Below the pieces are notes generated by a model. That model did not search any database and was not told the origin of the DNA. It saw nothing but the letters and a program-made list of their open reading frames with translations. A DNA stretch of 64,000 nucleotides, from the NCBI GenBank assembly GCA_011033025.1, contig WFMF01000234.1:193817-257816 (forward strand), read 5' to 3'. A program made the translations under genes and the position numbers. Shown here one piece after another: positions 22,001-31,799 of this stretch (position 1 is its first letter; every line of letters begins with the position of its first letter). This DNA is from Beroe forskalii. Taxonomy: Eukaryota > Ctenophora > Nuda > Beroida > Beroidae.

Positions 22001-22506
22001 AAGAATTTTGCCATTAGTTTGCCCCTTTCATTCAGTGTGTGATCTCCCCAGTCTTGATTTCTGGCATTGAAGTCACCATATACTATGATAGAATCAAAAT
22101 GGTATTTCTTTCTATATTCCCTGACTGCCCTGATGTGATTCAATAGCTTTAGCAGTCCATCTGTTTTATTGGATGTTGGAGCTGTATAGACTGACCCAAT
22201 GATTATTCTTTTGCCCTTAAGTTTGATTTGGCACCAAACTGCATCAAGGGATTGGTCTTCTAGTGTGTCTATTTTTTCCGGCAGGAGGTTTTGGTTAAGC
22301 ACCAATGCTACTCCTTTTAATGATGAAGGGGTACATGACATGTCATTTTGAAATATCTTCATTTCTGTGAAGAGGTTAGGAGTAGGAATCCAGGTTCCTG
22401 ATTCTTGAATGGCTACACCTGATAGGTCATTATCATGGACAAATTTGTTGAGAGCAATTTCTGAATGTGATGACATTTTAGAAATATTTATTTGTGCAAT
22501 ATTCAT
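19059..22506 (-). CDS. LINE ORF2: AP endonuclease and reverse transcriptase
   Basis: The first good start (MNIAQINISKMSSHSEIALN) is at 22506, 40 bases after the ORF1 stop; the open frame itself extends further up to 22692, overlapping ORF1. The endonuclease domain includes QESG and YGDFNARNQDWGDH. The RT domain includes DFEKAFDSV, GLPQGSALSPILFLIY and FKFADDGTILI with the catalytic Asp pair. After about residue 916 of the long frame the reading shifts (19.82-20.05 kb), passing through WNKIIMKISGAALNPN in another frame, then enters a 251-codon frame at 19814-19059 with the C-terminal cysteine motif CPFCSESKDTAYHQLLEC, typical of Jockey-group ORF2. No RNase H domain seen. It copies the element's RNA into DNA at the nicked target; this copy should not make a full protein. 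Confidence 0.92.
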
Positions 22507-22546
22507 GAAACGTGGAAGTATGTTGGGCAAGCTATTTTTATTGCAC

Positions 22547-25500
22547 TTATGATGTTCTCCTTGCCAGGAGAGCTTCTTTGATCTTTTTGTAAGTACTGCA
22601 GTCACGACTTGTTGCATAGTGTTGATTTGAGTTGCAGTTGGAGCACTTTGTAGTTTGCATGTGGCACTCGTCTGGACTGTGGCTCTCAGCACACATTTGG
22701 CATGTTGGGTGTCCTTGGCTACAGAGTTTTGCTACATGACCAAATTTAAAGCAATTGTAGCATTGTATCACTCTCTGTCGTGGTTTGAACTTCTCTATTC
22801 TGTTCAGTTTTCTGTTATTTAGCATGATTCCTTGACTTATACAGATATCAACATCCTTGGAGTCTTTGAGATCTATCTTAACAGTAGTTAAGCGTGTTCC
22901 ATCTCTCTTCACAAATCGTGTAGTTTTAATGTCAGTGTTACTGACCCCCTCTGGCAACGCATTTTCGATCTCACTGACTGAGATTTCGGTTGGGACATCC
23001 TTAACTAATATAGATTTATTCAGTTCGTTTAATATCTCACATTTTGTCATATTTTCAGGCTTGTTAGGAGAGGTGAAGAAAGCTTTTTTCCAGTTTGTAG
23101 TAACATGTCTTGCAGTTTCTTCTGATTCAAGCTCAATGAATACTGATCCTCCTTTTGATAGAAATGCAGTCTTTATTGCAGTATCTTTAAAGTGTTTATT
23201 GAAATTAGAGCGGATACTGCTGCTGTTATGAACCATGCTCCTGTCTATGTCCTTAGTTATTATGATAGTATTTTTTGGATCTACATTTGTTTTCATTGGC
23301 TGGTATCTAACTGTTGATCCCTCATAATTTTTTGATCTTGCTAAGTCACTGTAAAGCATGTTGGTTGTCCCCAATCTGGAAGAGTGGTTATTTTGTGGCT
23401 TGAGTGCCTCTATGTTATCTGTTAGTCCTGTTGTGGTTGCTTCGATGTTTAGCAAAAGAACATTATTATCTGTTATCATTCTACTGGCTTCCTTCAAAGT
23501 GCAGTTCATATCATTAACCAATCCCATTTCATGATGATTTGGGCTCTGATTCTTTTCTGAATTTATGGCTTTTTCAATTTTGGACATCTGTCTGTCAAAT
23601 ATTTGCAAGTTGTTGCTTAGTTGCTTTGTGATTTTGGCGACATTTTCCTGGAGAGCTTTGTTCTGTTGTTCTAAGCAACAGATTTTTTTAGCAGAGGCTT
23701 CTGTAGTTTTGGTTATTTCATTGATTAGTGGAATGATATGTTCAGCAGGTTTCAATAATGATTTAGTCACCGAGACTGTAGCCTGGCTATCATAATTAAT
23801 TACCAGATCTTTGTTATTCCTGTCCTCTTCATGCTTTTCCAATTCTACATAATTGACGTCAGTTTTGGAATCTGAGTTTTGGTTAGAAGTGGTGGTTCTT
23901 TCAGAATGCATAAGATCAATTGATGAGCTGCTGAGTAGGTGTGGTTTGTCTTGGGTCTGGGCTCCAGTGTGGTCTTGTGGGATAGACTCTGTATTTAGAG
24001 ATTTTGCCATTTTCTGGATGAGTGCACCAAGAGATAGGTCAACACACTCATTGCAGAACCACTTATGGTTGACTAATTTATCAGAAGCAATTGAGTAGTA
24101 TGAAGGGGGAATGGCTTTTCCAGTTTCTTTTTGTATGTAGCATGTTTGGTGGACAGTAATACTGCAGACAAAGCATTGGAGTGATTTCTCAGAAAGATAA
24201 GGAAGTTTGCATGTTGAGCAGTAGTTTTCTGAAGACACTGAAACATTTTCATCAAAATGTTTGTGGATTGTCATATTTTTGAAGGGTGTTGAAGAGCCTA
24301 GTGGTTTTGGAGTGTGGCTGGTTTGACCTAGCATTATGGAATTGTTGGTTGTATTTGGAAAGATTTCATGATCATCTCCTGTATTAGTAAGGAGAGATAT
24401 TTCTGTAGTTCCAATGCTATGAGTGGAGTTGTTCTCTAGTGCACCATTGCCTGTTGATATGTCACCTTGTCCTTCATGAATAGAACATTCTTCATTGTTG
24501 CTTAGTGTGTGGTCACTAGTCCTGTTATCTGTCTCACTGCTTTTGCTATCATGAGTCTCTGCTTTCAATTTCATATTCTGATACCCTTGTCCAGACGGTT
24601 CTTTGGGTTCAATATCTCTTGTTCGTTCAGAATCTTCAATTTGACTCAAGTTATTGGTAACTTCATCTTTGGTTATAGCAACACTACTGACAGCTACATA
24701 AACTTCATTAACACCAGTTTCTTGATGTTGTTCATTATCTGTGGATGTTGATTTGACTGGTTCATTGATATTATGTAGTATGTCTGATTTCTCCTCCTGT
24801 TCTACTATATTGCCATTTACTGCTAGACAGTCCTCATCTGAAATTATTATGGAAACTTTTGATATTTCAGGTTCATTGCTTCTAGCAGCTAGTTCTTCAT
24901 TGAAAAGTCTTGGTAGAGTATTATTTTGATCCATTATGGTTTCATCTTTCTCAGTTTCAGATCCACGATTCTCACTGTGTGCAGCAGCTACTTCATTTGC
25001 TGGAATAGTTGAATTTACTTTTGAGCAAGTCTTATCTTCTTTCTTGTTGGGGAGTAGTGTTTCTCTTGTTACTCTTTTTGAGTTGAAGATGGTTTTATAT
25101 GAGGATATCATCTTTTTTTCTTCAATGTCTTCTGTGACACTCCAATCACAAAATTCTAATGGGTCATCTATGGAAAAGCCAAAAGTAAGGTTAGATTCGA
25201 AGAGGGATGCATTTTTGAAGTGATTTTTATATTCACTGGACTTTTTGATTATAGCAGATAAATAGCCTGGAATGTTTGGATTTACAGAGACTTTACTTAG
25301 GTTTAGATTGGGGCATTTATCTTTAGCAATTGATATCATTTGTGACTGCGTGAGGGCAGACCAGGGTAATCCCAGTATGTGGTTCTTTTTGCTTAGATAT
25401 GACTGGAACAAAATCTTCTTCCTATCTTCAAAGCTAAGCATTGAATGAATGTTTACAGCATAGAGTTCTTTTTGCTTATTTGTAATACAAAGTTCATGTT

Positions 25501-26584
25501 CTTGTTCAGAAACCTCAGCAAGCATACAGATGAAATTTGATTGGGCATCAAAACAGTATATGTTTTCATTCAGAGGGGTCAGTAGAAGTTGTTGCTGGTA
25601 GTGGCTAGATGTAAAGAGCTTGCTTCGGGCAATTTTTATATTTCTCTTTAGTGCAAAGGGTAGTTCTAGATCAAAGTAAGCAATAATACTATTCAGTTGC
25701 TTTGCACTAACACTGTTTATTGACTCCATTGTCACCAGTTTGACTTTTCTTTGTTCAGTGGTATCACTGAAATCTTGAGTTGTAGCCTGTACATCTATTA
25801 TAGTTGAGTTTTCAGGCAATTCACCATCCATTACACATAATTTATCAAAACTAATCCCTGGAGGGTTGGAGCTTTTGTGCCCATGTATATAAATAGAAGA
25901 ATTTTCTGCTGATAAGAATAGTGTACATTCAAAAATATTAGTCAGCAAGAATGAGAACATCATATCCTCAAATTTAACCTCCTTTTTCTCTACTTGAATT
26001 TCTTGGAAAGTTTTAGAAGCTATGCATAGAGGTTTGAGGTAGGATGGTAGTGAATTTCCTTGCCTCAGAACTTGAGTTGAAGATATGCTCACATCAAACA
26101 TTGCAATAGCAACATTCAAAAGCTGTATGTTGCTTAGCTTTTGCCATGGTACAAGCAGGTAATTATCAACATCATTGATAGCTGAAATTTGGGTGAGCAA
26201 TTTGATTGAGTCTCGAAATGTGATGGCACTTTTGAGACACTTCACTTGTTGTGAAACAATTAAAGGCAACACAATCAAGTGAGCAGTAGGAGACAAATTA
26301 TTGTCTAGACATACGAAGTTATTTGAGCTATCAAAGCAAAACCTGATGAGTTGCTCTGTTTCTGTACTATCTGTTGCTTTCCCTCCAACTTCTTTAGTTG
26401 CATTTATCTTTTCTTTATACTCCTCAATAATATCAGGGTCTTTTTGAAGCACTAAAGAGGGGTAAATGTTAGAGGTTATTAGAGAGAGTTCATTACATAT
26501 GGAAAACAATTGTTCAACAGATAGCAGTTTAAGAGATACTATGAGATGTATCTCTGTTTTTGACTTGACAATGGCATTCACCAT
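22547..26584 (-). CDS. LINE ORF1: long nucleic-acid-binding protein with PHD finger and zinc knuckles
   Basis: 1,345 residues, two to three times the usual LINE ORF1 length. The N-terminal half holds two diverged copies of one module: CFDSSNNFVC at 83 and PWQKL at 146 correspond to CFDAQSNFIC at 344 and PWSAL at 407, an identical offset of 261; SLPSYLKPL (179) matches NIPGYLSAI (438). Residues 500-780 are acidic and polar. A PHD-like finger begins at C789 (CSTCKLPYL ... CFVC ... HQTC ... WFCNEC). A coiled-coil stretch (CCLEQQNKALQENVAKITKQ) follows near 970. The C-terminus has three CCHC-like knuckles (CYNCFKFGHVAKLC, CQMCAESHSPDEC, CSNCNSNQHYATSRDC). Families of this type bind the element RNA and form the RNP; PHD fingers are known in some CR1-group ORF1 proteins. 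The frame is unbroken. Confidence 0.92.
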   Translation of the reverse strand: MVNAIVKSKTEIHLIVSLKLLSVEQLFSICNELSLITSNIYPSLVLQKDPDIIEEYKEKINATKEVGGKATDSTETEQLIRFCFDSSNNFVCLDNNLSPTAHLIVLPLIVSQQVKCLKSAITFRDSIKLLTQISAINDVDNYLLVPWQKLSNIQLLNVAIAMFDVSISSTQVLRQGNSLPSYLKPLCIASKTFQEIQVEKKEVKFEDMMFSFLLTNIFECTLFLSAENSSIYIHGHKSSNPPGISFDKLCVMDGELPENSTIIDVQATTQDFSDTTEQRKVKLVTMESINSVSAKQLNSIIAYFDLELPFALKRNIKIARSKLFTSSHYQQQLLLTPLNENIYCFDAQSNFICMLAEVSEQEHELCITNKQKELYAVNIHSMLSFEDRKKILFQSYLSKKNHILGLPWSALTQSQMISIAKDKCPNLNLSKVSVNPNIPGYLSAIIKKSSEYKNHFKNASLFESNLTFGFSIDDPLEFCDWSVTEDIEEKKMISSYKTIFNSKRVTRETLLPNKKEDKTCSKVNSTIPANEVAAAHSENRGSETEKDETIMDQNNTLPRLFNEELAARSNEPEISKVSIIISDEDCLAVNGNIVEQEEKSDILHNINEPVKSTSTDNEQHQETGVNEVYVAVSSVAITKDEVTNNLSQIEDSERTRDIEPKEPSGQGYQNMKLKAETHDSKSSETDNRTSDHTLSNNEECSIHEGQGDISTGNGALENNSTHSIGTTEISLLTNTGDDHEIFPNTTNNSIMLGQTSHTPKPLGSSTPFKNMTIHKHFDENVSVSSENYCSTCKLPYLSEKSLQCFVCSITVHQTCYIQKETGKAIPPSYYSIASDKLVNHKWFCNECVDLSLGALIQKMAKSLNTESIPQDHTGAQTQDKPHLLSSSSIDLMHSERTTTSNQNSDSKTDVNYVELEKHEEDRNNKDLVINYDSQATVSVTKSLLKPAEHIIPLINEITKTTEASAKKICCLEQQNKALQENVAKITKQLSNNLQIFDRQMSKIEKAINSEKNQSPNHHEMGLVNDMNCTLKEASRMITDNNVLLLNIEATTTGLTDNIEALKPQNNHSSRLGTTNMLYSDLARSKNYEGSTVRYQPMKTNVDPKNTIIITKDIDRSMVHNSSSIRSNFNKHFKDTAIKTAFLSKGGSVFIELESEETARHVTTNWKKAFFTSPNKPENMTKCEILNELNKSILVKDVPTEISVSEIENALPEGVSNTDIKTTRFVKRDGTRLTTVKIDLKDSKDVDICISQGIMLNNRKLNRIEKFKPRQRVIQCYNCFKFGHVAKLCSQGHPTCQMCAESHSPDECHMQTTKCSNCNSNQHYATSRDCSTYKKIKEALLARRTS

Positions 26585-26769
26585 TATTTTCCCTGAGAAA
26601 TACTATAAAAATTTCTTCAATACTGGAGTAATGTAGATCCTAAGTTACTTCAGATAAAAGTTCTGGACCACTGTACTTCAATTACTCCGCCAATTACTAT
26701 TTCGTAAATCAAGGTTACCTCAGGAGTTCCCACTTAGGGGAGGGATCTTCCCACAAGCACTAGGGCTGC

Positions 26770-26880
26770 CAAGAGCCTGGCAGCAAGATGGTGTGAGGAT
26801 GAGGGCGAGGATGAGGTTGAAGTAGGGTAGGAAGTGAGGGTGAAGTAGGGTAGGAGGTGAGGGTGAGGAGCGGTTGTTTT
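26770..26880. repeat. Purine-rich GAGGGTGAAGTAGGGTAGGA repeat
   Basis: Short imperfect tandem repeats of GATGAGG and GTGAAGTAGGGTAGGA just upstream of the LINE 5' end on its strand. Possibly flanking genome, possibly the variable start of the LINE 5' UTR. Confidence 0.6.
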
Positions 26881-26974
26881 CAAGGTTATTGTGAGCTACT
26901 TTGTGTCATTGTCTCTGCACCGTTTGTCATTGCACATACCTCAAATTTGATTGTAATTAGTAGTGTTGTTAAGT

Positions 26975-27272
26975 TTAAAACACAATGGATCCAATGAACA
27001 AAAATACCAGTCTGATGTCCATCTACCAAACCATGTTTGGTGATTGTGTCCATTGGATCCACTCAGATGGATCCATTGAACATCCATTGGATCCATTGAA
27101 CATGTCCATTGAACATCAAAAATGGATCCAATGGATCCATTGGATCCATTGAACACCATTGAACATTTTTACCGATGGACATCATGTTCAATGGATGTCC
27201 AATGGATGTCCAATGGACGTCCATTGAACATGTCCATTGGACATGATGGATCCAATGGATCCATTGGACAAA
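26975..27272. repeat. ATCCATTGAACATG minisatellite with palindromic core
   Basis: Blocks of GGATCCATTGGATCC, CATTGAACATGTCC and ATGGATGTCC in changing order, unit lengths 12 to 24 bases. The GGATCC core is self-complementary, so the array can form small hairpins. It replaces the remainder of a LINE: the endonuclease frame at 27.3-28.3 kb runs straight into it. Confidence 0.85.
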
Positions 27273-27274
27273 AA

Positions 27275-28960
27275 TCACAACTCTTGTGACACTTTTACCC
27301 AAAGTTCCTTGTAATTTATATAGTCAGAAAGTCTATCATGCTTTTTCCATACTTTTTCAGCATATCTACTTTTGGATCTCAGTGCTCTGTACTCTTTGTC
27401 AAACCAAGGTGCATTATCCATGACTGCTATAGTTTTTGTTTGAATAGGTGCATGGTTATCAGTGACAGTGCCAAGGTTGGATTTCAACTTATTGTAGCAG
27501 TACCCAAAGCTCCCAAACAGTTCAAATTCTGACAAAACATGATTAAGGTCTTTAGTAAAGGCACCTTGATCAACAGAGGAAATTTTTCTATATGTCAGTT
27601 TTTTAAAATATTTCATATCTAGAGTCATTGTTATGTTACAGTAAATTGGAAAGTGGTCTGATCCAAAAGTGTCCTTTGAATCTACCTCCTGTACTGAACA
27701 TGACATTTTCCTATCAAGTGAAAATGTAAGTAATTGATCAATGGTCCCACCACTTTTATGAGTTGGTTGATTAATGTGTTGTTTGAGACCATAAGACACA
27801 AACAAGTCAGAGTACCCCTTGACTTTCTTGTCCTTCTTATTTTCAAAGTGTATATTGAAATCACCAGCCAAAACCACATCATCAAATTGTGAACAAATAT
27901 TAGATAAGAGGTCATCAAATTCCTGGAAAAATACTTTGGTCAAGGCTCCTGTTCTATATAAGACTGCAAATAAAATATTTTTTGAACCTGTTGTTTTGAA
28001 TGAAACACATGTACATTCAAAGGAAGTGAATTCAGAAAATGAACTGTGCTTCAACTCTCTGGCTTTAAAACAAGCTTTGTATATGACAGCAGTTCCCCCA
28101 CCTCTTTGGTTATTCCTGTGATTGTGGATGATTGCATACCCAAAAGATTGAATAGTGGATGTGATAGGACAATTTTGTGAATATAGCCATGTTTCACTCA
28201 AGCAAGAAAAGTCAATGTTTCTATCTTGAATACAATGCATGATATCATAGATCTTGTTGTTAACAGATCTAGCATTATGTATCATAACATTAAAACCTGA
28301 TTCACATTGATCAGTTTTTCTGACTATTTCTTCTGGTAAAAGGAATACTTTTCTTTAGTTTTTTTCTTGCTCAGCTTTGAATATAGGACAGTCAACTGAG
28401 TATGCAGGGTGCTTGAAGTTATTGGCATAATCACTATTTTCAGAATTTTTTGCAATTTGAACAACATGATTCTGTCAGATTAGTTGAACTCTTAGTTGGG
28501 CAGTTCCGTGTCTCATGAGATTTTGAACAGAAACCACAAGATAATGCGCTTTCACATTTTTCACTGATATGACCAAATTTCTGGCACTTAAAGCAGCGTT
28601 TCACATGGAAGGCATCATATACCTTACAAGTACCATTACCTAGGAATATTCTGTCATTGCAGCTATTTGCTATGTAGTCTCTGATAGTGTTACTGACAGA
28701 TACTGTGGCCCTACTAAGTTCATCATTGTTTTTCAGCTTTGCCAATGCTAAGATAGTGAATTTTCCTTCACCTTGATTAGCAAAGTCAGAATTTAGTTTC
28801 CTAAGAGTAGGGTTCTGTAGAAATATCTCTTCTTTCAAATCTTCTTTTGTTATGTTGTTGGGTACACCAACAACATTGACAGTGGGGGTCCTAGATGGAA
28901 GGTCATGAACTTTGTGGTTTTGCTGTGACTGTCAAGCACAGAAAATAGTAAAATATTAAT
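27275..28960 (-). mobile_element. CR1/L2-like LINE fragment: ORF1 end plus endonuclease
   Basis: ORF1 part (28838-28440) carries two zinc knuckles, CFKCQKFGHISEKC and CGFCSKSHETRNC. One extra base in an A-run moves its tail into the next frame, where it goes on to HPAYSVDCPIFKAEQEKN. The ORF2 part (28285-27275, 336 codons) is an apurinic endonuclease: NARSVNNK at the start, SETWL, GGGTAVIYK, LAGDFNIHF and SDHFPIYC, then the linker with WFDKEYRALRSKSRYAEKVW. Reverse transcriptase is missing because the copy stops at the minisatellite at 27.27 kb. Loss of the 3' half is unusual, since LINE copies usually lose the 5' end, so later deletion or rearrangement is likely. Confidence 0.9.
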
Positions 28961-29540
28961 TCCATTAGCTACAGCAAATATAGTCCTGATGATCCTGAAT
29001 CTTATGCTGAGATAGTAATTAATTAATTAATTACTTCTAAATATACAAACATGCTGAGATAGATAAAATGGTTAAAAATCCCCAAAGAGAGTCAAATATT
29101 ATAAAATACAGGTTGAGGAAGCACCCAACATATCCAATGTCTTATCTATAGAGGTGTATGGGTATACTACAAACATAACAAAATACTGTATTCTATTTTC
29201 TAATTCAAGGATTGACATAAGAGGCGGAAGAGACTAAACTGTGAATCATCAGCGGTTACCCTACAGTTGTAAAGTCTCCCTGCCATCTGCAATGTAGGTG
29301 TACCATCAGCAGGTGACAAAGCAAGATCTGCAATTTTCAAGCCAAGAAAGGTCTTTATTGAGCCCTTTCTACATACCTTTTCAACCCACTTTTCAACCTG
29401 TTGTTTTCAACCTATGAGCACACATATCAGTTAGGGTAGAGCAGACATTCTGGGCAAAGCAGATACTTTTGTTTGGCAATGAGATGCGAAATGATTATTA
29501 AAATTCTCAAACATCTTTTATTCAGCTCAATCTAAGCACT
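28961..29540. other. Non-coding stretch with a short dispersed repeat
   Basis: Nothing gene-like. Bases 29139-29193 (CCAATGTCTTATCTATAGAG ... CATAACAAAATACT) recur at 32498-32552 with few changes, marking a small dispersed repeat. Confidence 0.6.
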
Positions 29541-29597
29541 AAGGCACCCATAACGTTTGTCAGTCAATTGAATGGAATTGGTCGATCAATCAACTCC
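29541..29597. mobile_element. Solo terminal repeat, CpG-decayed
   Basis: AAGGCACCCATAACGTTTGT and the bases after it match the left TIR of the element at 33821. The seven clear differences are all CG to CA or TG changes (GGCGCCCG to GGCACCCA, TTCG to TTTG, CGGTCGATCG to CAGTCAATTG, ATCGATC to ATCAATC). No second TIR is visible within 400 bases. Confidence 0.8.
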
Positions 29598-29930
29598 ATG
29601 TAATGTCATAATGAGAGGTGTATCACATTTACAATGATTAAGAAACGATAATATTATCTGAAGTCAAAATATTTCTAACTTTAAAAAAGTCCAGATCATT
29701 ACAAACTAACCAATTATTGTTTAAAAACACTCCCTGGCATGAAAATGTTTAAAAAAAAAGGTCAGATTCAATAGATAAAATTAAAAGTGCTCTAAGCAAT
29801 TGTAAACTTATGTCTTACAAAGCAATGAACACCCAAAATTTTGGCTTTGATAGAAGACCTTTGGCTGGTTTTTCAAATAATATTATTGATGGAATGTCAC
29901 AAAATTTTGACACCTTACTCTCAAAGCGAC
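29598..29930. other. AT-rich non-coding sequence
   Basis: No gene, repeat or signal that I can support. Confidence 0.5.
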
Positions 29931-30240
29931 AAAGCGCGCGGCGCGTACACACATGTTGCCTTCACTTAACCAGGTGTTTACGCGCGCGCGGCCTGAGGAG
30001 AAACTACGGCGCGCGCAGAACAGGGCGGTGGTTTGCCAGACGTTGTCTGCCCCATATTTTTCTACGAGTCGGAGCCGCGCGCAGGGGGCCGGGGCCAGGC
30101 AACGTCTGGCAACGCTGGTTAGGGCATGAATATGTTGCCCTTGCCCTAACCAGCGCCCTGGTTTCGCGCACGGAGTGTCGGAGTGCGCGGCGCGGCAAGC
30201 GATGCGATGCCCCTGGTTAGGAGAAACACCTGCCTATGCG
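29931..30240. other. CpG-rich island-like block
   Basis: Sharply richer in CpG than its surroundings (CGCGCGCGGCC, GGCGCGCGCAG, GCGCGGCGCGG). It contains a foldback MITE (30033-30112) and a 14-bp-arm hairpin (30113-30155: CGCTGGTTAGGGCA against TGCCCTAACCAGCG). Frames on both strands here are GC-driven and not genes. Confidence 0.6.
30033..30112 (-). mobile_element. Foldback MITE, family TTGCCAGACGTTG, copy A
   Basis: Begins TTGCCAGACGTTGTCTGCCC and ends with the inverted CAGGCAACGTCTGGCAA. Its interior (CGAGTCGGAGCCGCGCGC) is the reverse complement of the copy at 31037-31121, so the two lie in opposite orientation about 0.9 kb apart. Target duplication is not clear for this copy. Confidence 0.75.
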
Positions 30241-30484
30241 GGCTTCCCAGCGAACACTGTGCACTCGTTGGGGCGATTTTTGCGCTACTCGGCGCCAAAC
30301 CAACATATGGCAAATTATATACCGTTGGAAAGGTCTTGTTCCCCCTAACACAGCGCAACTATTTTCGCGAATCCGATGTTTCTATCAGAAGTTATGGCCG
30401 ATTTGCTGATTTTCTCAAAAAATCGCGCCGCGCACGACCTAAATATATTGTGTCGAGCTGAAATAACTTTGCAAACCTTATTTT

Positions 30485-30580
30485 ACGGAACGCTCTGATT
30501 GGTCAGAACGATGTGTCACGTGACTATCACGTGATGTTGACTAAGATGGCCTTCTGCGGATCACGTGATCAGAACACCGC
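30485..30580. promoter_or_regulatory. Promoter-like cluster: CCAAT, three CACGTG boxes, AAGATGGCC
   Basis: Within 90 bases are CTGATTGGTCAG (CCAAT box on minus), TGTCACGTGAC, TATCACGTGATG, AAGATGGCC (like the YY1 site AAGATGGC) and GGATCACGTGATC. CACGTG is the E-box bound by bHLH-zip proteins such as USF, MYC and MITF/TFE. No transcript is recognised next to it on either strand. Confidence 0.4.
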
Positions 30581-31036
30581 AGCATTTTGGAGTTTCAATT
30601 TTTGGAAAGGAATGAGCTTAGGCTCATTATTGATCGGCGTGACAAACTGGCATTAATATAGCTGCTGTCTGTATTTATGGAGGAAAATCCAAAGCATTGA
30701 AATTTTGATTGAATTGACAAGAATCAAACTCTGATGTTAAAAATATTATTCATTACTTTCGTGACAACAAAATGATCAATAACTGATCCCCTTTAAACGC
30801 AACAAGGTGAAATTTTGCTTAACGGCTAGCCAAAAAATAATATTGAAATAAAATAGATGTTTTCATGGCTTTTTCAAAAAAAACATGCAAAACGCCCACA
30901 TTTTCATTGAATCATTGTCCCATGTTATCGAGAAAAACATTGAATATTTGAATAAAAAGAACACGCCCGGTAAGTGTCGGTCGAGGTCGGCCAACTTTAA
31001 CCGTTTAACAAACCAGCCGCATGTGGCTGGTTTTTG

Positions 31037-31121
31037 TTGCCAGGCGTTGCCTGGCCCCCTCGCGCGCGCGAAGCGCGCGCGCCCCGACTCGAAAAAATGT
31101 GGGGCAGGCAACGTCTGGCAA
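31037..31121 (+). mobile_element. Foldback MITE, 85 bp, copy B with perfect 8-bp target duplication
   Basis: TTGCCAGGCGTTGCCTG at the left faces CAGGCAACGTCTGGCAA at the right. GGTTTTTG precedes (31029-31036) and follows (31122-31129) the element exactly. The interior has a GCGCGCGC palindrome. An 8-bp duplication fits hAT-type transposition, by analogy. Confidence 0.87.
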
Positions 31122-31168
31122 GGTTTTTGTATGGATGTTCAAATAGTCAAATCTGTTGCTAATTTCAG

Positions 31169-31788
31169 TGACTCGGCAGTGGTGTCAGGCACATCAGCCT
31201 GGCGTCATGGAGTTGGCAGTGGTGTCAGGCACATCAGCCTGGCGTCATGGAGTTGGCAGTGGTGTCAGGCACATCAGCCTAGCGTCATGGAGTTTGCAGT
31301 GGTGTCAGGCACATCAGCCTGGCGTCATGGAGTTGGCAGTGGTGTCAGGCACATCAGCCTGGCGTCATGGACTTGGCAGTGGTGTCAGGCACATCAGCCT
31401 GGCGTCATGGAGTTGGCAGTGGTGTCAGGCACATCAGCCTGGCGTCATGGAGTTGGTAGTGGTGTCAGGCACATCAGCCTGGCGTCATGGAGTTGGCAGT
31501 GGTGTCAGGCACATCAGCCTGGCGTCATGGAGTTGGCAGTGGTGTCAGGCACATCAGCCTGGCGTCATGGACTCGGCAGTGGTGTCAGGCACATCAGCCT
31601 GGCGTCATGGAGTTGGCAGTGGTGTCAGGCACATCAGCCTGGCGTCATGGACTTGGCAGTGGTGTCAGGCACATCAGCCTGGCGTCATGGAGTTGGCAGT
31701 GGTGTCAGGCACATCAGCCTGGCGTCATGGACTTGGAAGTGGTGTCAGGCACATCAGCCTGGCGTCATGGACTCGGCAGTGGTGACAG
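31169..31788. repeat. 40-bp minisatellite, about 15.5 highly uniform copies
   Basis: Unit GGCGTCATGGAGTTGGCAGT then GGTGTCAGGCACATCAGCCT. Variants are few (GAGTT/GACTT/GACTC, one GGTAGT, one CTAGCG). The uniformity suggests recent expansion or gene conversion. As 40 is not a multiple of 3, all three plus frames stay open (up to 307 codons); these are not genes. Confidence 0.95.
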
Positions 31789-31799
31789 GGACTCCACAC

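Larger units (their letters stand above)
18313..26600 (-). mobile_element. Nearly full-length LINE (Jockey/I-like non-LTR retrotransposon)
   Basis: On the minus strand it reads 5' UTR (short, end unclear near 26.6 kb), ORF1 (26584-22547), ORF2 (22506 to about 19.06 kb), a 3' UTR with an 11-bp repeat, and a 3' tail of TAA repeats after AGATTT. The same 3' end (CCTCTTCACGTA ... TTATTATTAAATCT on plus) appears alone at 57025-57100, which confirms the terminus. ORF1 is fully open. ORF2 is open through endonuclease and reverse transcriptase but changes frame at least twice between about 19.82 and 20.05 kb. The insertion looks recent but inactive. Confidence 0.93.

Noticed and set aside
20114-25223. 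Plus-strand frames of 60-124 codons opposite the LINE
   Set aside because: Antisense shadows of ORF1 and ORF2.
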